Shown here piece by piece: positions 40,786 to 49,029 of a DNA stretch of 64,000 nucleotides. Below the pieces are notes generated by a model. It did not search any database and was not told the origin of the DNA. It saw only the letters and a list, made by a program, of their open reading frames with translations. How positions within the stretch are numbered: position 1 is the stretch's first letter; each line of letters starts with the position of its first letter. This stretch comes from Micromonospora narathiwatensis. Lineage in GTDB: Bacteria; Actinomycetota; Actinomycetes; Mycobacteriales; Micromonosporaceae. Location: contig NZ_LT594324.1 in NCBI RefSeq assembly GCF_900089605.1, positions 3,906,001 through 3,970,000 on the forward strand, written 5' to 3'. The position numbers were made by a program, and so were the translations under genes.

Positions 40786-41949
40786 ATGGACCACCGCCCC
40801 GACCTGCTGACCGCCGTACGCGAGCTGGCCCCGGAGCTGACCGCGCGGGCCGAGGAGATCGAGCGGGCCCGGGAACTGCCCACCGACCTGCTCGACCGGC
40901 TACGCGACGTCGGCTGCTTCCGGATGTTCGTGCCCCGCAGCCACGGCGGGTACGAGGTGGACCTGCGCACCGGAATGACGGTGCTGGAGGCCCTGGCCCG
41001 GGCGGACGGCTCGACCGGCTGGACCGTGATGATCGGGTCGGAGACGCCGCACCTGCTGGCGCTGCTCTCCCGCGACCGGTTCGACAAGTTCTACGCCGCC
41101 GGGCCGGACCTGGTGGTGGCCGGCGGTTTCGCCCCGCAGGGCCGGGCCGAACTGGACGACGGCGGGTTCCGGGTGAGCGGACGCTGGGCGTTCGCCAGCG
41201 GCTGCCGGCACGCCGACTGGATCTTCGGCAACTGCCTGGTCACAGCCGACGGACAGCCGATCCCCGGGGCGGACGGACAGCCGCCGGAGACCCGGTCGAT
41301 GCTCTTTCCGGCCGACCGGGTGACGGTGGAGGACACCTGGCACGTGCTCGGCCTGCGCGGCACCGGCAGCCACGACGTGCTGGTCGAGTCGGCGTTCTGC
41401 CCGACTGAGGAGAGCTTCGACCTGTTCACCGGCACGCCGTGCGTACCCGGGCCGGGGTTCGTGGCGCCACTGGCGCACTTCGTGCTGCACCTCGGCGCGG
41501 TCGCGGTCGGCATCGCGCAGGGCGCGCTGGACGACATGACCGCGCTGCTCGGCGACGGTCGGCAGCGGCTCTACGCCCGACAGCCACTCGCCGACTCGCC
41601 CGCCTTCCGGGTCCAGTTCGGCCGCGCCGACCTCAACGTCCGCGCCGCCCGGGCCCTGCTGGCCTCGCTCGCCGACGAACTCTGGACGGCGTGCACGCGG
41701 GACCCGGAGCGGATCGCGGTCCTCCACCCGACCATCTCCGCGTCGCTGCCGTGGGTGACCGAGCAGGCGATCGCCGCCGTGGACACCTGCTACCGGGCGG
41801 CCGGTGGCGGCGCGGCCCGCGACTCCTCACCGATCCAGCGCCGATTCCGGGACATCCACACCTTCGCCCAGCACGCGGCGGCCGCGGAGGGATGGCTGGG
41901 CAACAACGGCGCCCGGCTGCTGGGCCGGCCGGCGGCGCTGGCGTACTGA
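40786..41949 (+). CDS. acyl-CoA dehydrogenase-like flavin-dependent enzyme
   Basis: A 387-residue acyl-CoA dehydrogenase fold protein. It has the N-terminal helical domain (LRDVGCFRMFVPRSHGGYEV), the middle beta domain (GGFRVSGRWAFASGCRHADW) and the C-terminal HpaB-like helices. The RRFRDIHTFAQHAAAAEGW ending is typical of group D flavin monooxygenases (HsaA, DszC), which need a separate flavin reductase. GAGGAGG 5 bases before ATG 40786 supports the start. Hydroxylation of an aromatic or sulfur substrate is more likely than beta-oxidation. Confidence 0.85.
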   Translation: MDHRPDLLTAVRELAPELTARAEEIERARELPTDLLDRLRDVGCFRMFVPRSHGGYEVDLRTGMTVLEALARADGSTGWTVMIGSETPHLLALLSRDRFDKFYAAGPDLVVAGGFAPQGRAELDDGGFRVSGRWAFASGCRHADWIFGNCLVTADGQPIPGADGQPPETRSMLFPADRVTVEDTWHVLGLRGTGSHDVLVESAFCPTEESFDLFTGTPCVPGPGFVAPLAHFVLHLGAVAVGIAQGALDDMTALLGDGRQRLYARQPLADSPAFRVQFGRADLNVRAARALLASLADELWTACTRDPERIAVLHPTISASLPWVTEQAIAAVDTCYRAAGGGAARDSSPIQRRFRDIHTFAQHAAAAEGWLGNNGARLLGRPAALAY

Positions 41950-42028
41950 CCTGACCTGACCGGGCCGGTGGGTGGAGGGGTCCCCCGGCCCGGGACCGGC
42001 GCGGAGAGGGGCCCGCCGGTCCGCGCGG

Positions 42029-42061
42029 GGCCGGTCGCCGAGGAGCTTTCGGCGGCCGGCC
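42029..42061. terminator. hairpin between convergent genes
   Basis: 13-base arms GGCCGGTCGCCGA and TCGGCGGCCGGCC with one mismatch and a 7-base loop, between the flavin enzyme and the opposing LLM gene. Confidence 0.7.
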
Positions 42062-42071
42062 CCGGCGCGCG

Positions 42072-43031
42072 TCAGCCGAGCTTGGGCACGACCTCACCGG
42101 CGAAGAGCCGCATCGGTGCCAGGTCGGTCGGCTCGTGGAAGTAGAGCATCACGTACTCGATGCCGGCCTCGACCAGCCGGCCGAAGACCTCGACCAGTTC
42201 GGCGGGGGTACCGACGGCGCTGCCCACGGCCGCCTCCGCCCGGTCGCGCCCGCGCAGGCGTACCGTCACCTCCTCGTCCGTCGCGCCGGTGACGACCGAG
42301 AGGGCGGCGGTCTTGAGGATCGCGTCGTAGTCACGGCCGAGGTCGGCGCAGTGCCCGGCCAGCACGTCCAGCTTGTGCCGGTAGAAGGCCGGATCGGTGT
42401 GGTCGGTCAGGTTGCAGGCGTCCGCGTACCGGGCCACCGTCCGCAGCGTGCGCTTCTCGCCGCTGCCGCCGATCATCAGCGGTACGTGGGGCCGCTGCAC
42501 CCCGGTCGGCACGTTCTGCGCCGCCCGTACCGAGTGGTACCGGCCCTCGACCGTGGCGACCGGCTCGCGCAGCATCGCGGTGACCACCGCCGCCGCCTCG
42601 TCCAGCCGGGTCAGCCGCTCCCCCGTCGACGGGTACGGCTGCTGGTAGCCGTACGCGTCGTACTCGCGCTGGTCCCAGCCGGCGCCGAGGCCGAGGAACG
42701 CGCGGCCGGCGCTCGCCACGTCCAGGGTGGCGGCCATCTTCGCCAGCAACGCCGGGTTGCGGAAGCTGTTGCAGGTGACGATCTGGCCGAGCCGGACCCG
42801 GCGAGTCTCCCGGGCGATGGCGGCCAGGCTGGTCCAGCACTCGAAGGTGGTGTCCGGCTCGCCGGAGACGGCCTGCAGGTGGTCGTAGAGCCAGACCGAG
42901 TCGTAGCCCAGTTCGTCGGCCTCCCGGGCCACCCCGACCATCGCCTCGAACTGCTGCACCGGGTCGGCCAGGTGGGTGAGGTCCGACCGCCAGCCCTGGG
43001 GCAGCACCACGCCCCACCGGATCCCGCTCAT
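42072..43031 (-). CDS. F420-dependent luciferase-like oxidoreductase
   Basis: A 319-residue LLM TIM-barrel enzyme, a different subgroup from the one at 36.8 kb. Blocks include MSGIRWGVVLPQGWRSDL, GYDSVWLYDHLQAV, TRRVRLGQIVTCNSFRNPAL, FLGLGAGWDQREYDAYG and PLMIGGSGEKRTLRTVARYA. F420 is the expected cofactor. The final YVMLYFHEPTDLAPM is usual for this subgroup. Substrate unknown. Confidence 0.9.
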   Translation of the reverse strand: MSGIRWGVVLPQGWRSDLTHLADPVQQFEAMVGVAREADELGYDSVWLYDHLQAVSGEPDTTFECWTSLAAIARETRRVRLGQIVTCNSFRNPALLAKMAATLDVASAGRAFLGLGAGWDQREYDAYGYQQPYPSTGERLTRLDEAAAVVTAMLREPVATVEGRYHSVRAAQNVPTGVQRPHVPLMIGGSGEKRTLRTVARYADACNLTDHTDPAFYRHKLDVLAGHCADLGRDYDAILKTAALSVVTGATDEEVTVRLRGRDRAEAAVGSAVGTPAELVEVFGRLVEAGIEYVMLYFHEPTDLAPMRLFAGEVVPKLG

Positions 43032-43106
43032 CGCCCTACCTCCCCGTCGCCGCAGGTCATCGTAGGTGAGCGAGATTTCGGAACAGCCGGTGGCCGGCCG
43101 CCCGGG

Positions 43107-43505
43107 TCAGGTGGCCGGCCGGGCCGTGCGGCGGCGCACCAACCGGGCGGCCAGGCTCACCACCGTCGTGCCCACCGCCGTGCCGACCAGCACCAGCACC
43201 GCACCCACCGCCCAGAGACCGCTGGCGTCGGTCGACGCGGCGTGCGCCGCCCAGGTGACCGTGAAGGCGACCGTCATCACCGGCGCCACCAGCCACGGGC
43301 TGAGCCACCAACCGCCGACGGCCGCGAGCAGGGCGAGCGTGAGCACGCACCCGGCCACCTGCCACCCCGAGTACGGCCCGCTGATCGCGCCGGTCTCCGG
43401 GTCGACCAGGTAGCCGGTCTCCCAGCCGAGCCAGGCCCACCACGCGCCGACCGTGGCCGCCGCCAGCAGCAGCGCCCCGAGCGGGGTACGCATCGTCTTG
43501 GTCAT
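43107..43505 (-). CDS. small membrane protein
   Basis: A 132-residue protein with four hydrophobic segments (about residues 8-25, 48-68, 72-95, 105-125) and a basic C-terminus ending RLVRRRTARPAT. Between the first two helices is a short outside loop with ETGYLVDPETGAISGPYSGW. I do not recognise a family. ATG 43505 follows GGAGGATC. It is downstream of nothing obvious on its strand apart from the GNAT gene 86 bp away. Confidence 0.65.
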   Translation of the reverse strand: MTKTMRTPLGALLLAAATVGAWWAWLGWETGYLVDPETGAISGPYSGWQVAGCVLTLALLAAVGGWWLSPWLVAPVMTVAFTVTWAAHAASTDASGLWAVGAVLVLVGTAVGTTVVSLAARLVRRRTARPAT

Positions 43506-43590
43506 GATCCGATCCTCCGGGTCGCCGCGGGTGGGCGGATGAGCATCCGTACCCAGGGTCAGGCCACGCACCGACCGGGACGGCTGGCGG

Positions 43591-44151
43591 CTACCGGCGC
43601 TGCTCCCAGTCGGTACGGGTGAGCTCGTACTCGACCTCGCCGTGTTCGGAGCCCTCGATCGCGTCGGGCCAGTCCCCCGTGAAGTCGCGGAGGAAGGACA
43701 GGCCCGCCTTCTCCATCACCCGCCGGGACCGGGTGTTGACCGCCATGGTGTTCGCGGTGACCCGTTCCACTCCGAGGTCGGTGAACCCCTTGCCGATCAG
43801 GGCCCGAGCTCCCTCCGTGGCGTAGCCCTTGCCCCAGGCGGTCTTGTTCAGCCGGTAGCCGAGTTCGACCACGGCGCGGCTGTGCTCGTCCAGCGGGCGG
43901 AACTCGAACCAGCCGAGGAAGGTCGCGGTGGGCTTTTCCTCGGCCGCCCAGTAGCCACGGGTGCCGAGGCACGCGTGGTCGTGCAGCAGCCGGGGCAGGG
44001 TCCGCGCCCGGATCGTGTCCCGACTCGTCGGCCGGCCGCCGTTGATGAATCGCATGACGTCGGGGTCGTTGTCCAGCGCGAACAGGTGGTCGACGTCGTC
44101 GTCGGTGAACGGCCGGAGCACGAGCCGTTCGGTTTCCAGGAAGACCGGCAT
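43591..44151 (-). CDS. GNAT-family N-acetyltransferase (RimJ/RimL-like)
   Basis: A 186-residue acetyltransferase. The RimJ-type start FLETERLVLRPFTDDDVDHL is followed by the acetyl-CoA pyrophosphate loop region RLNKTAWGKGYATEGARAL and the final VERVTANTMAVNTRSRRVMEKAGL. It would acetylate a protein N-terminus, amino group or antibiotic. ATG 44151 is chosen because the family begins here; the frame extends to 44265 and beyond without similarity. Confidence 0.88.
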   Translation of the reverse strand: MPVFLETERLVLRPFTDDDVDHLFALDNDPDVMRFINGGRPTSRDTIRARTLPRLLHDHACLGTRGYWAAEEKPTATFLGWFEFRPLDEHSRAVVELGYRLNKTAWGKGYATEGARALIGKGFTDLGVERVTANTMAVNTRSRRVMEKAGLSFLRDFTGDWPDAIEGSEHGEVEYELTRTDWEQRR

Positions 44152-44261
44152 GCCGCGATCCTCGGTGCGGCCGGCCGGTCCCGCCACCGGATATTCGCGG
44201 CGGGTCCGGTGGACGGACCGGACGCCGCCCAGCGGTCGGGCTTGCCCCTTCTTCATGGTCA

Positions 44262-44714
44262 TCACGCCCGGCTCAGCTCTTCCCTGCGTCGCAGCAGAGC
44301 CGCCCTCGCCCGGCGGGCGGCGCGCAGATGGGCGATGGCCAGGACACCCAACGCCAGCACCACGACGAGCAACGACGGTTCGAGCTTGTGCCGCAGGGTG
44401 GTGATGACCAACGCACCGACGGTGAACAGCAGCCAGGCGGCCACTCCGAGCCAGCCGGCGACGACGCGATCGTGAGCGAACATGGGCGTCCTGCGGGTCA
44501 CGGCCCAGCCGCCGAAGGCCGCCCAGCACAGCCCGATCGCCATCATTACCGCGAACGCCACCACCGTCCGTGGCGGCAGCCCGGGCTCGGTCGCCCACAG
44601 CAGCCCGATCAGGCCGCTGCCCGCGAGCCCGGTGAGCGCCAGCGCCACGTATCCGATCCTCCTGCGCGGCGACAACGGTGCGTCGAGCCGCTTGATCAGG
44701 TCTTCGGGCGTCAT
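44262..44714 (-). CDS. membrane protein coupled to ECF sigma factor
   Basis: A 150-residue protein with four membrane segments (about residues 20-40, 48-70, 85-105, 112-130), a short N-terminal helix MTPEDLIKRLDAP and a C-terminal Arg-rich tail. No zinc anti-sigma motif (HxxxCxxC) is present. ATG 44714 overlaps the stop of the sigma factor gene (ATGA), so it is the natural candidate for its membrane partner or anti-sigma factor, but this is inferred from position. Confidence 0.75.
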   Translation of the reverse strand: MTPEDLIKRLDAPLSPRRRIGYVALALTGLAGSGLIGLLWATEPGLPPRTVVAFAVMMAIGLCWAAFGGWAVTRRTPMFAHDRVVAGWLGVAAWLLFTVGALVITTLRHKLEPSLLVVVLALGVLAIAHLRAARRARAALLRRREELSRA

Positions 44715-45244
44715 GCCTCGTACCCCTTCCGCGCCAACTCGCGGCGCAACAACTTCCTCGCCCGGTTGAGCCGCGACTTGATGGTGCCGACCGGAACAGC
44801 GCAGATCTGTGCGCAGGCGTCCAGCGGCAGATCCTCGAGATAGAACAGCAGCAGCACCTCCCGTTCCCTGGCCGGAAGCGCCGCCAACGCGCCACCGAGC
44901 AGTTCCCGATCGACCACCGCTTCCGCCTCGTCGACTCCCGGCACGTCGGCTCCCGACAGGTCGTCGACCGACTCGGGCTCCGGGCGCGCGTAGACGTCAC
45001 GCAGTCGGTTCATCACCGCCCGGCGAGCGATCGCGAAGAGCCAGGGGGCGAACCGGTCCGGCTGCCGCAGCCGGGGCAGCCCCTTGAAGACCGCCAGCCA
45101 CACCTCCTGCACCACATCGTCGTCGGGCCCGGTCAGCATCCGCCCGACGTACCGCTCGACCGCCGGATGCCATGCCCGGATCAACTCGGCGAAGGCCTCA
45201 CGTTCGCCCAACTGACAGCGAACCACCAACAGTTCATCGGCCAT
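44711..45244 (-). CDS. ECF-type RNA polymerase sigma factor
   Basis: A 177-residue sigma factor. Region 2 reads QEVWLAVFKGLPRLRQPDRFAPWLFAIARRAVMNRLR and region 4 reads LPAREREVLLLFYLEDLPLDACAQICAVPVGTIKSRLNRARKLLRREL. It directs polymerase to its own set of promoters. The next gene on the strand is a membrane protein coupled to it. No clear -35 AAC motif for autoregulation was found in the 267-bp divergent region upstream (45245-45511), which otherwise shows no gene. Confidence 0.92.
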   Translation of the reverse strand: MADELLVVRCQLGEREAFAELIRAWHPAVERYVGRMLTGPDDDVVQEVWLAVFKGLPRLRQPDRFAPWLFAIARRAVMNRLRDVYARPEPESVDDLSGADVPGVDEAEAVVDRELLGGALAALPAREREVLLLFYLEDLPLDACAQICAVPVGTIKSRLNRARKLLRRELARKGYEA

Positions 45245-45511
45245 CTGCCCTCCTTCGCCTGTTCAGTCGCGGACCATGCCGGGCAGGTTCACATCGCGTC
45301 CCGGGCCCTGGCGAACCTGTCGCCCGGCCGGGCGCACGCGCCGCTCGGCGAGGCGCTGGTTCACCGTGGTGGGGATCCTGGTTCCCGCTCCGCCGGCTCA
45401 TGGTCGGACGGTGCGACGGGGTGGCACCAATGCGCCGGATCGCCGCCGCCGGGCCCGGTGTTCCTGGGATCGTCGGTACGGCTGGTCAGGGTTGAGCAGT
45501 AGGAGCGGGCG

Positions 45512-47689
45512 TTGGGCAAGGAGCGGGACGGTACGGGCCCGGAGCGGCCGACGACGTCCCTGAGCCCGTCCGCGGAGTTCCCGCCCCTGTCGGCGCAGGA
45601 CGTCGAGGCGCTGCGCCGGCTCGGTGAACACTGGCGGGCCGGGGAACCGGTGCGGGCGCTGCCGGTGGATCCCGAGCTTCGCCCCTCCGGGCCGGGCGCT
45701 GCCCACGCCCGAGGGCCGAACGAGGAGTTCCGGCCGGACCAACCCGGCGAACTCACCACGACGCCGGCGGCGGAGCAGCCCGACAGCCTCCTCGGCCGGC
45801 TCGCCGTCCGGGTACGTCGGGTGCTGCTCGGGCCGCCCCTGTCCAGCACGTCGATGCTGCGGGAACGGATGCGCAAACTGATCGCGCTGCCGATCCTCTC
45901 GTCGGACCTGCTGTCGTCGGTGGCGTACGGGCCGGAGGCGTTGCTGACCATCCTGGTCCTCGCCGGCAGTGCCGCCCTGGGGCTGTCCCTGCCGATCGCC
46001 GGCGCGCTGGTGGTGCTGATGGTGGCGGTCGGCGCGTCGTACCGGCAGACCGTGCGCGCCTACCCGCACGGCGCCGGCTCCTACCTGGTGGCCAGCGACA
46101 GCATCGGACCCCGGGCCGGGCTGACCGCGGCGGCCGGACTCATCCTCGACTACGTACTGACCGTCTCCGTGTCGGTGGCGGCCGGAATCGCCGCGATCAC
46201 GTCGGCGCTGCCGGCGCTGTCCCCACTGGCCGTACCGCTGTCGTTGCTGGTCATCGCCGCCCTGCTGACCGGCAACCTGCGCGGGATCCGGGTGGCGGGA
46301 AACATCTTCGCCGCCCCCACCTACCTGTTCCTGATCGCGATCGGGGGGATGACGCTGGTCGGGCTCGCGCAGGCCGGGGCGCGCGGATTCGCCGTGGTCC
46401 CGGCGCCACCGGTGCCCGCGTCGGAGGCAGTGAGCGTGCTGCTCATCGCGCGTGCCTTCGCCTCCGGCGCCACCTCGATGACGGGCATCGAGGCGGTGTC
46501 CAACGCCGTACCGGCCCTGCGCCCCACCGAGTGGCGCAACGCCCGCACCGTGCTCACCTGGATGGTCAGCATCCTGGTACTCCTCTTCTCGGGCCTGATG
46601 TTCCTGATCTACCTCAACGGCCTGGTGCCGCGAGCGAACGAGACCCTGCTGTCCCAGCTCGCGCACCGCACCTTCCCTCACGGACCGTGGTACGCGATCG
46701 TCCAGGCGGCCACCGCGCTGGTCCTGCTGCTGGCCGCGAACACCGCGTACAACGATCTGCCCCGGTTGCTGTACTTCATGGCCCGCGACGCCTACGTCCC
46801 GCGCCGGTTCCTGCACCTGGGTGACCGGCTGGCCCTCAGCAACGGGCTGGTCGCCCTCTCCGTCGCCGCCGCGGTGATCCTCACCGCGTTCGGGGGCCGG
46901 ACGCAGTCCCTGATCCCGCTCTTCGCGGTCGGTGTCTTCCTGGCGTTCACGCTCTCGCAGGTCGGCATGGTGAACCACTGGCGGCGGCACCGTGAGTCGG
47001 GCTGGCGGCGCAGGGCCGGGATAAACGCGTTCGGGGCGGCACTCTCGTCGATCGTGCTGGTGACGGCCGCGATCACCAAGTTCACCTCAGGCGCCTGGGT
47101 GGTGGTCGTCGCCGTGCCGGTGCTGGTGCTGCTGTGCCTACGCGTGCGACGGCACTACGACCGAGTACGGCAGGCGGTGTCCCTGCGCCCCGCCCCCGCG
47201 CCGACCCAGTTGCCCTCCGAAGGCGGGAGAGAACGGAACATGGCCCAGGAATTCCTGCCCCAACGCGTACGCCACCTGCTCGTCGTCCCGGTCGCCCGGT
47301 TCGACCAAACGACCCTGCGGGCGCTCGCCTACGTGGTGTCACTCGGCCAGCCGTCACTCGCCGTGCACGTCAGCCCCGAAGATCAGGAAGCCGACCGGCT
47401 CCGCGACGAGTGGACGGCCTGGGGTGACCACATCCGGCTGGAGACCGTGGTGTCGCCGCACCGCGAGATCCTCGAACCCCTGGCCCAGTACATCGCCCAA
47501 CTGCGCGAACGGAGTCCCGACATCACTCTCACGGTGGTCATTCCCGAGGTGGTGGCGGAGCATCCCTGGCAGAGGATCCTGCACTCACGGATCGAGCATC
47601 GCCTCCGCAAGGCCCTGCGCCGCCTACCCGGCGTCGTCATCACCAGCATGCCCATACACCTGTCCGAGGTTCACAGCCCGGCGAGATGA
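45512..47689 (+). CDS. APC-family amino acid permease with C-terminal UspA-like domain
   Basis: A 725-residue transporter. After a hydrophilic N-terminus of about 115 residues, the APC core starts at LIALPILSSDLLSSVAYGPEALL with 12 membrane helices (GAGSYLVASDSIGPRAGLTAAAG, SMTGIEAVSNAVPALRP, YNDLPRLLYFMARDAYVPRRF). The C-terminal 160 residues (VRHLLVVPVARFDQTTLRALAY) resemble the cytosolic regulatory domain of such permeases. The start is TTG 45512, supported by AGGAG 6 bases upstream. It diverges from the sigma operon. An amino acid or potassium-type substrate is possible. Confidence 0.88.
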   Translation: MGKERDGTGPERPTTSLSPSAEFPPLSAQDVEALRRLGEHWRAGEPVRALPVDPELRPSGPGAAHARGPNEEFRPDQPGELTTTPAAEQPDSLLGRLAVRVRRVLLGPPLSSTSMLRERMRKLIALPILSSDLLSSVAYGPEALLTILVLAGSAALGLSLPIAGALVVLMVAVGASYRQTVRAYPHGAGSYLVASDSIGPRAGLTAAAGLILDYVLTVSVSVAAGIAAITSALPALSPLAVPLSLLVIAALLTGNLRGIRVAGNIFAAPTYLFLIAIGGMTLVGLAQAGARGFAVVPAPPVPASEAVSVLLIARAFASGATSMTGIEAVSNAVPALRPTEWRNARTVLTWMVSILVLLFSGLMFLIYLNGLVPRANETLLSQLAHRTFPHGPWYAIVQAATALVLLLAANTAYNDLPRLLYFMARDAYVPRRFLHLGDRLALSNGLVALSVAAAVILTAFGGRTQSLIPLFAVGVFLAFTLSQVGMVNHWRRHRESGWRRRAGINAFGAALSSIVLVTAAITKFTSGAWVVVVAVPVLVLLCLRVRRHYDRVRQAVSLRPAPAPTQLPSEGGRERNMAQEFLPQRVRHLLVVPVARFDQTTLRALAYVVSLGQPSLAVHVSPEDQEADRLRDEWTAWGDHIRLETVVSPHREILEPLAQYIAQLRERSPDITLTVVIPEVVAEHPWQRILHSRIEHRLRKALRRLPGVVITSMPIHLSEVHSPAR

Positions 47690-47758
47690 TCCGCGGGAGA
47701 CTCCCCGGCGACCCGTCATCGCCACCTCGATACCAGCACCACCAGCAGACGCGGCCGG

Positions 47759-48514
47759 TTAGCCCTGAGCAGCGGCGTCGAGCGGCTTACGCCAGACCGA
47801 AACGTGGCTCTCGCTGTCGGACGTGAAGGGCGCTCCGGCCCAGTCCGCCACCCGCTGCTCCAGCACCAGGCCGGCCAGCCGCGCCATGAGGTCGCACTCG
47901 GCGGGCCAGATGTAGCGGAAGTTGCAGTAGCCGTACCGTACGCTCCCATCGTCCAGGCGCCGGTAGTGGTGAGAGGTCGCCTGCTGCGTGACCATGTCGT
48001 AGGTGTCGAAGCCGACGTGCCGGTCGGTCACCTCGAACGGCACCGCCGACTGCCCCGGCGGGAATCGCCTGACAGCCGGCACCTCCAGCTCGATGACGAA
48101 GCGGCCACCGGGCGACAGGTGCCGGGCCGCGTTGCGGAAGCACTGCACCTGCTCGTCCTGCGTACGCAGGTTTCCGATGCTGTTCCACACGACGTACACG
48201 AGCGAGAACTGGCCGGGGACGGTCGTCGTGGCCATGTCACCGATGACGACCGGCAACCGTTCCGCGGGCACCTTGCGTCGCAGCCGGTCGGCCATCGGTT
48301 GCGACAGCTCGATCCCGGTCACGGGGATGCCTCGGGCCGCGAGCGGGATCGCCACTCGACCGGTGCCGATCGCGAACTCGAGCGCGGGGCCGGAACCCGC
48401 CAGCCGGGCGAGGAAGTCCACGGCGGGGTCGAGCACCCGAGGTGCGAACCTCTCGGCCGAGATGTCGTCGTACCCCTCCGCGGTGTCCTCGTCCCACAGG
48501 TCGCTACTCGTCAT
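47759..48514 (-). CDS. SAM-dependent methyltransferase
   Basis: A 251-residue class I methyltransferase. The SAM motif I is ALEFAIGTGRVAIPLAARG, motif II ITGIELSQPM and motif III LVYVVWNSIGNL. The Methyltransf_25 fold is complete. ATG 48514 has only a weak ribosome site (GGCAGG). The 69-bp gap to the APC gene end holds no clear terminator. Substrate unknown. Confidence 0.85.
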   Translation of the reverse strand: MTSSDLWDEDTAEGYDDISAERFAPRVLDPAVDFLARLAGSGPALEFAIGTGRVAIPLAARGIPVTGIELSQPMADRLRRKVPAERLPVVIGDMATTTVPGQFSLVYVVWNSIGNLRTQDEQVQCFRNAARHLSPGGRFVIELEVPAVRRFPPGQSAVPFEVTDRHVGFDTYDMVTQQATSHHYRRLDDGSVRYGYCNFRYIWPAECDLMARLAGLVLEQRVADWAGAPFTSDSESHVSVWRKPLDAAAQG

Positions 48515-48696
48515 GGGTCTGGAGCCTGCCGGCCGCCCTGCGCTCACGCCACCCATTAATGAACGGGTTGCCGCCGGCGTACGGTCCACCCCGTCCGGAA
48601 AATGGCGGCGAAACCTCGGCGGAGCGTGTCGGATCGAGGCAGCGGCGTTCGTAGCAGGGGTGAAAGGCGGCCACCCGACGACAGGAGATGTTCCCG

Positions 48697-49029
48697 ATGG
48701 CGCAGTACCTGATTTCCGTTCTTCACGACACGAGCGACCCGGCCACCGCTGAGGAGATGGCCGCGATCGACGTCTTCAACGAGCGGCTCGTGGCCGAGGG
48801 CCACTGGGTCTTCGCCGGCGGCCTCACGTCGCCCAGCACGGCCACCGTCGTCGACGGCCGGGACGGGGAGCCGGTCTTCACCGACGGGCCCTACATCGAG
48901 TCGAAGGAGTGGATCGTCGGCTTCTGGATCATCAAGGCCCCGCACCTCGACGTGGCGCTCCGGCTCGCCGCTCAGGGGTCGAAGAGCTGTAACCGGAGGG
49001 TCGAACTCCGGCCGTTCCTGGGCGAATGA
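48697..49029 (+). CDS. YCII-related (DGPF) protein
   Basis: A 110-residue YCII-fold protein with the DGPF-type motif FTDGPYIESKEW and the start MAQYLISVLHDTSD. Such proteins are regularly encoded before ECF42 sigma factors, as here (ATGA overlap). ACAGGAG 9 bases before ATG 48697 supports the start; ATG 48688 is possible. Role in the sigma system is not settled; a small-molecule or enzymatic function is suspected. Confidence 0.88.
   Translation: MAQYLISVLHDTSDPATAEEMAAIDVFNERLVAEGHWVFAGGLTSPSTATVVDGRDGEPVFTDGPYIESKEWIVGFWIIKAPHLDVALRLAAQGSKSCNRRVELRPFLGE

Noticed and set aside
40786..41949. True acyl-CoA dehydrogenase of beta-oxidation
   Set aside because: The C-terminal region resembles HsaA/DszC-type monooxygenases and no fatty-acid genes are next to it.
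45245..45511. Possible small gene in the divergent gap between the sigma factor and the APC permease
   Set aside because: Short open frames on both strands lack ribosome sites and overlap each other in several frames, as random GC-rich sequence does.
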